Assembly (NCBI GenBank): GCA_013314865.1
Contig: JABUEV010000084.1
Coordinates: 1 to 8,339, forward strand
Reading direction: 5' to 3'
Length of the DNA: 8,339 nt
Origin: Bacteroidales bacterium
GTDB taxonomy: Bacteria > Bacteroidota > Bacteroidia > Bacteroidales > VadinHA17
Position 1 is the first letter of the stretch, and the number at the start of each line of letters is the position of its first letter. Below, one piece after another: positions 7,502 through 8,339 of the stretch. The translations under genes were made by a program, and so were the position numbers. The notes under the pieces are model-generated. The model did no database searches. It was not told the origin of the DNA and saw nothing but the letters and a program-made list of their open reading frames with translations.

Positions 7502-7702
7502 ATGGTATTTATAGGATCACAAAACAGATTTAATGAGTTCAGAGATGAGTTCATAAAGGATACAGGAGTGAAAAATGTTGAAGAGAATATTGGACTTTAC
7601 ACCCAATATGTTATAGCAAGATTTACCGACCAGAATCACCGACTGCTGAAAGATCTGACAATCCAGCTTCAGGAACTTTCAAAAGTGCTTAAAAAAGTCT
7701 GA
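7502..7702 (+). CDS. Small conserved-looking hypothetical protein (66 aa)
   Basis: Seen: 66 aa with ATG start and TGA stop, no signal peptide or membrane segment, and no cysteine. It begins M-V-F-I-G-S-Q-N-R-F-N-E-F and continues as charged, amphipathic helices ending in L-T-I-Q-L-Q-E-L-S-K-V-L-K-K-V, which has heptad-like Leu spacing and may form a coiled coil or bind a partner. Composition, balanced charges and codon use look like a real protein rather than a chance ORF. The 7703-7746 gap separates it from the convergent neighbour. I do not recognise a named family. The upstream region is AT-rich and contains only near matches to the lineage's -7 consensus (TAAATTTA, 7428-7435). Confidence 0.65.
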   Translation: MVFIGSQNRFNEFRDEFIKDTGVKNVEENIGLYTQYVIARFTDQNHRLLKDLTIQLQELSKVLKKV

Positions 7703-7746
7703 GATTCTAACAAGAACCTTGACCACTTAAATTACACGATTTTAAA

Positions 7747-8339
7747 TTATCGGAGTATTATCCTGTCAAGATATAAGGTATCGTGCCGGCGGGTTACTAT
7801 GTTTGTATCAACAACCACCTTTACATCCGGCACATAATTAGTCGGATAAATCTGAATCTTAAGACGGGTCTGCACCGCTCCGACTGTCGTTGTGACAATT
7901 GTTGTATCGCTATAGGCCGGGCTTAAAACGAATGTATTTATGAATCCGGCTCTGAAAATTTCTTCGGAAGCATAATACGGACTGAAAAGAACCTCGATAA
8001 ACTTTGCAGTATCTATTTTATTGATTATGTGAGTCTTGATATAACCGTGAGGAAACAAGACTATATTTATCCTGTTGGAAGAGTTCACTGTCAGTGGATA
8101 GCCTTCATCCTCAAAATACTTTAATCCGGTAACCTTCAGGGTATAATCATATTTGGTTCTTGCATAATCACTGATTGAATAATGACCAGCCTGATCTGTT
8201 TTGCATGAATCTTTATCTACAGAATAGGGTGCTCCCCAAAGGATGCCAGGGTGCCATTCAAGGATTCTCACTGTGGCATTTCCCACCGGTGTATTGGTTA
8301 TTATATCCTTTATATAGCCCTCCACACTTACCCTGTCAT
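7747..8339 (-). CDS. Carboxypeptidase-regulatory-like domain protein (5' end outside window)
   Basis: Seen: 196 residues up to the stop at 7747-7749. The frame stays open to the window edge (D-R-V-S-V ahead of E-G-Y-I-K-D), so the GTG at 8325 is not the true start and the gene is 5'-truncated by the window. The visible N-terminal part, V-S-V-E-G-Y-I-K-D-I-I-T-N-T-P-V-G-N-A-T-V, then K-T-D-Q-A-G-H-Y-S-I and D-Y-T-L-K-V-T-G-L-K-Y-F, is a classic carboxypeptidase D regulatory-like (transthyretin-like beta-sandwich) domain. It is followed by about 100 residues of beta-rich sequence with no recognised family. Family knowledge: such domains occur in secreted and outer-membrane proteins of Bacteroidota. 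Inference: an exported, probably lipidated protein whose signal lies just beyond the edge. It converges with the small 66-aa gene. Confidence 0.8.
   Translation of the reverse strand, partial: DRVSVEGYIKDIITNTPVGNATVRILEWHPGILWGAPYSVDKDSCKTDQAGHYSISDYARTKYDYTLKVTGLKYFEDEGYPLTVNSSNRINIVLFPHGYIKTHIINKIDTAKFIEVLFSPYYASEEIFRAGFINTFVLSPAYSDTTIVTTTVGAVQTRLKIQIYPTNYVPDVKVVVDTNIVTRRHDTLYLDRIILR

Noticed and set aside
8323..8325. GTG start for the carboxypeptidase-regulatory-like protein
   Set aside because: The frame stays open to the window edge and residues upstream of it fit the start of the domain, so the true start lies outside.

Overview
The window looks like a chromosomal segment of a Bacteroidota bacterium, probably an environmental Bacteroidales or Marinilabiliales-type organism. 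Several things point there: moderate-to-low GC with very AT-rich intergenic DNA, start codons with no clear Shine-Dalgarno sequence, several matches to the Bacteroidota -7 promoter element TAnnTTTG, a FISUMP-domain lipoprotein with an acidic stretch after the lipobox cysteine, and a carboxypeptidase-regulatory-like fold protein. No database search was possible, so the lineage is inferred.

Layout. Positions 1-2783 hold minus-strand genes: a possible start of a further gene at the left edge, a DegT/DnrJ/EryC1/StrS-family PLP aminotransferase with a twin-arginine-like leader (72-1424), and a secreted esterase with an N-terminal Ig-like (E-set/CBM48-type) domain and an esterase D/CE1-type catalytic domain (1602-2783). 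A 376-bp divergent intergenic region follows. Next is a plus-strand run of closely spaced genes (38 and 27 bp apart): an AhpD/carboxymuconolactone decarboxylase-like protein (3160-3525), a TIP30/HTATIP2-like NAD(P)-binding Rossmann protein (3564-4241), and a two-TM membrane protein (4269-4832). The reading frame of the last continues convincingly in the +1 frame to 4893, so it appears frameshifted.

Between that gene and a secreted bleomycin-hydrolase-like C1 cysteine peptidase (5165-6409) lies a tandem array of about twelve 17-bp units (4926-5129), ending 35 bp before the peptidase start codon. A complete tRNA-Cys(GCA) gene follows at 6502-6572, with a good -7 element just upstream. The right part holds a minus-strand FISUMP lipoprotein (6620-7321), a small plus-strand protein of 66 aa (7502-7702), and the 3' part of a minus-strand carboxypeptidase-regulatory-like domain protein that runs off the window (7747-8339).

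Taken together, this is mostly housekeeping and cell-envelope gene content: exported enzymes, lipoproteins and a redox-type pair. There are no transposases, integrases, CRISPR arrays or recognisable defence genes. The parts most worth a second look are the 17-bp repeat array in the peptidase's upstream region, the frameshifted membrane-protein tail, the Asp in place of Asn in the peptidase catalytic motif, and the Tat-like leader on a normally cytosolic class of aminotransferase. I did not find convincing evidence for a novel multi-gene system.
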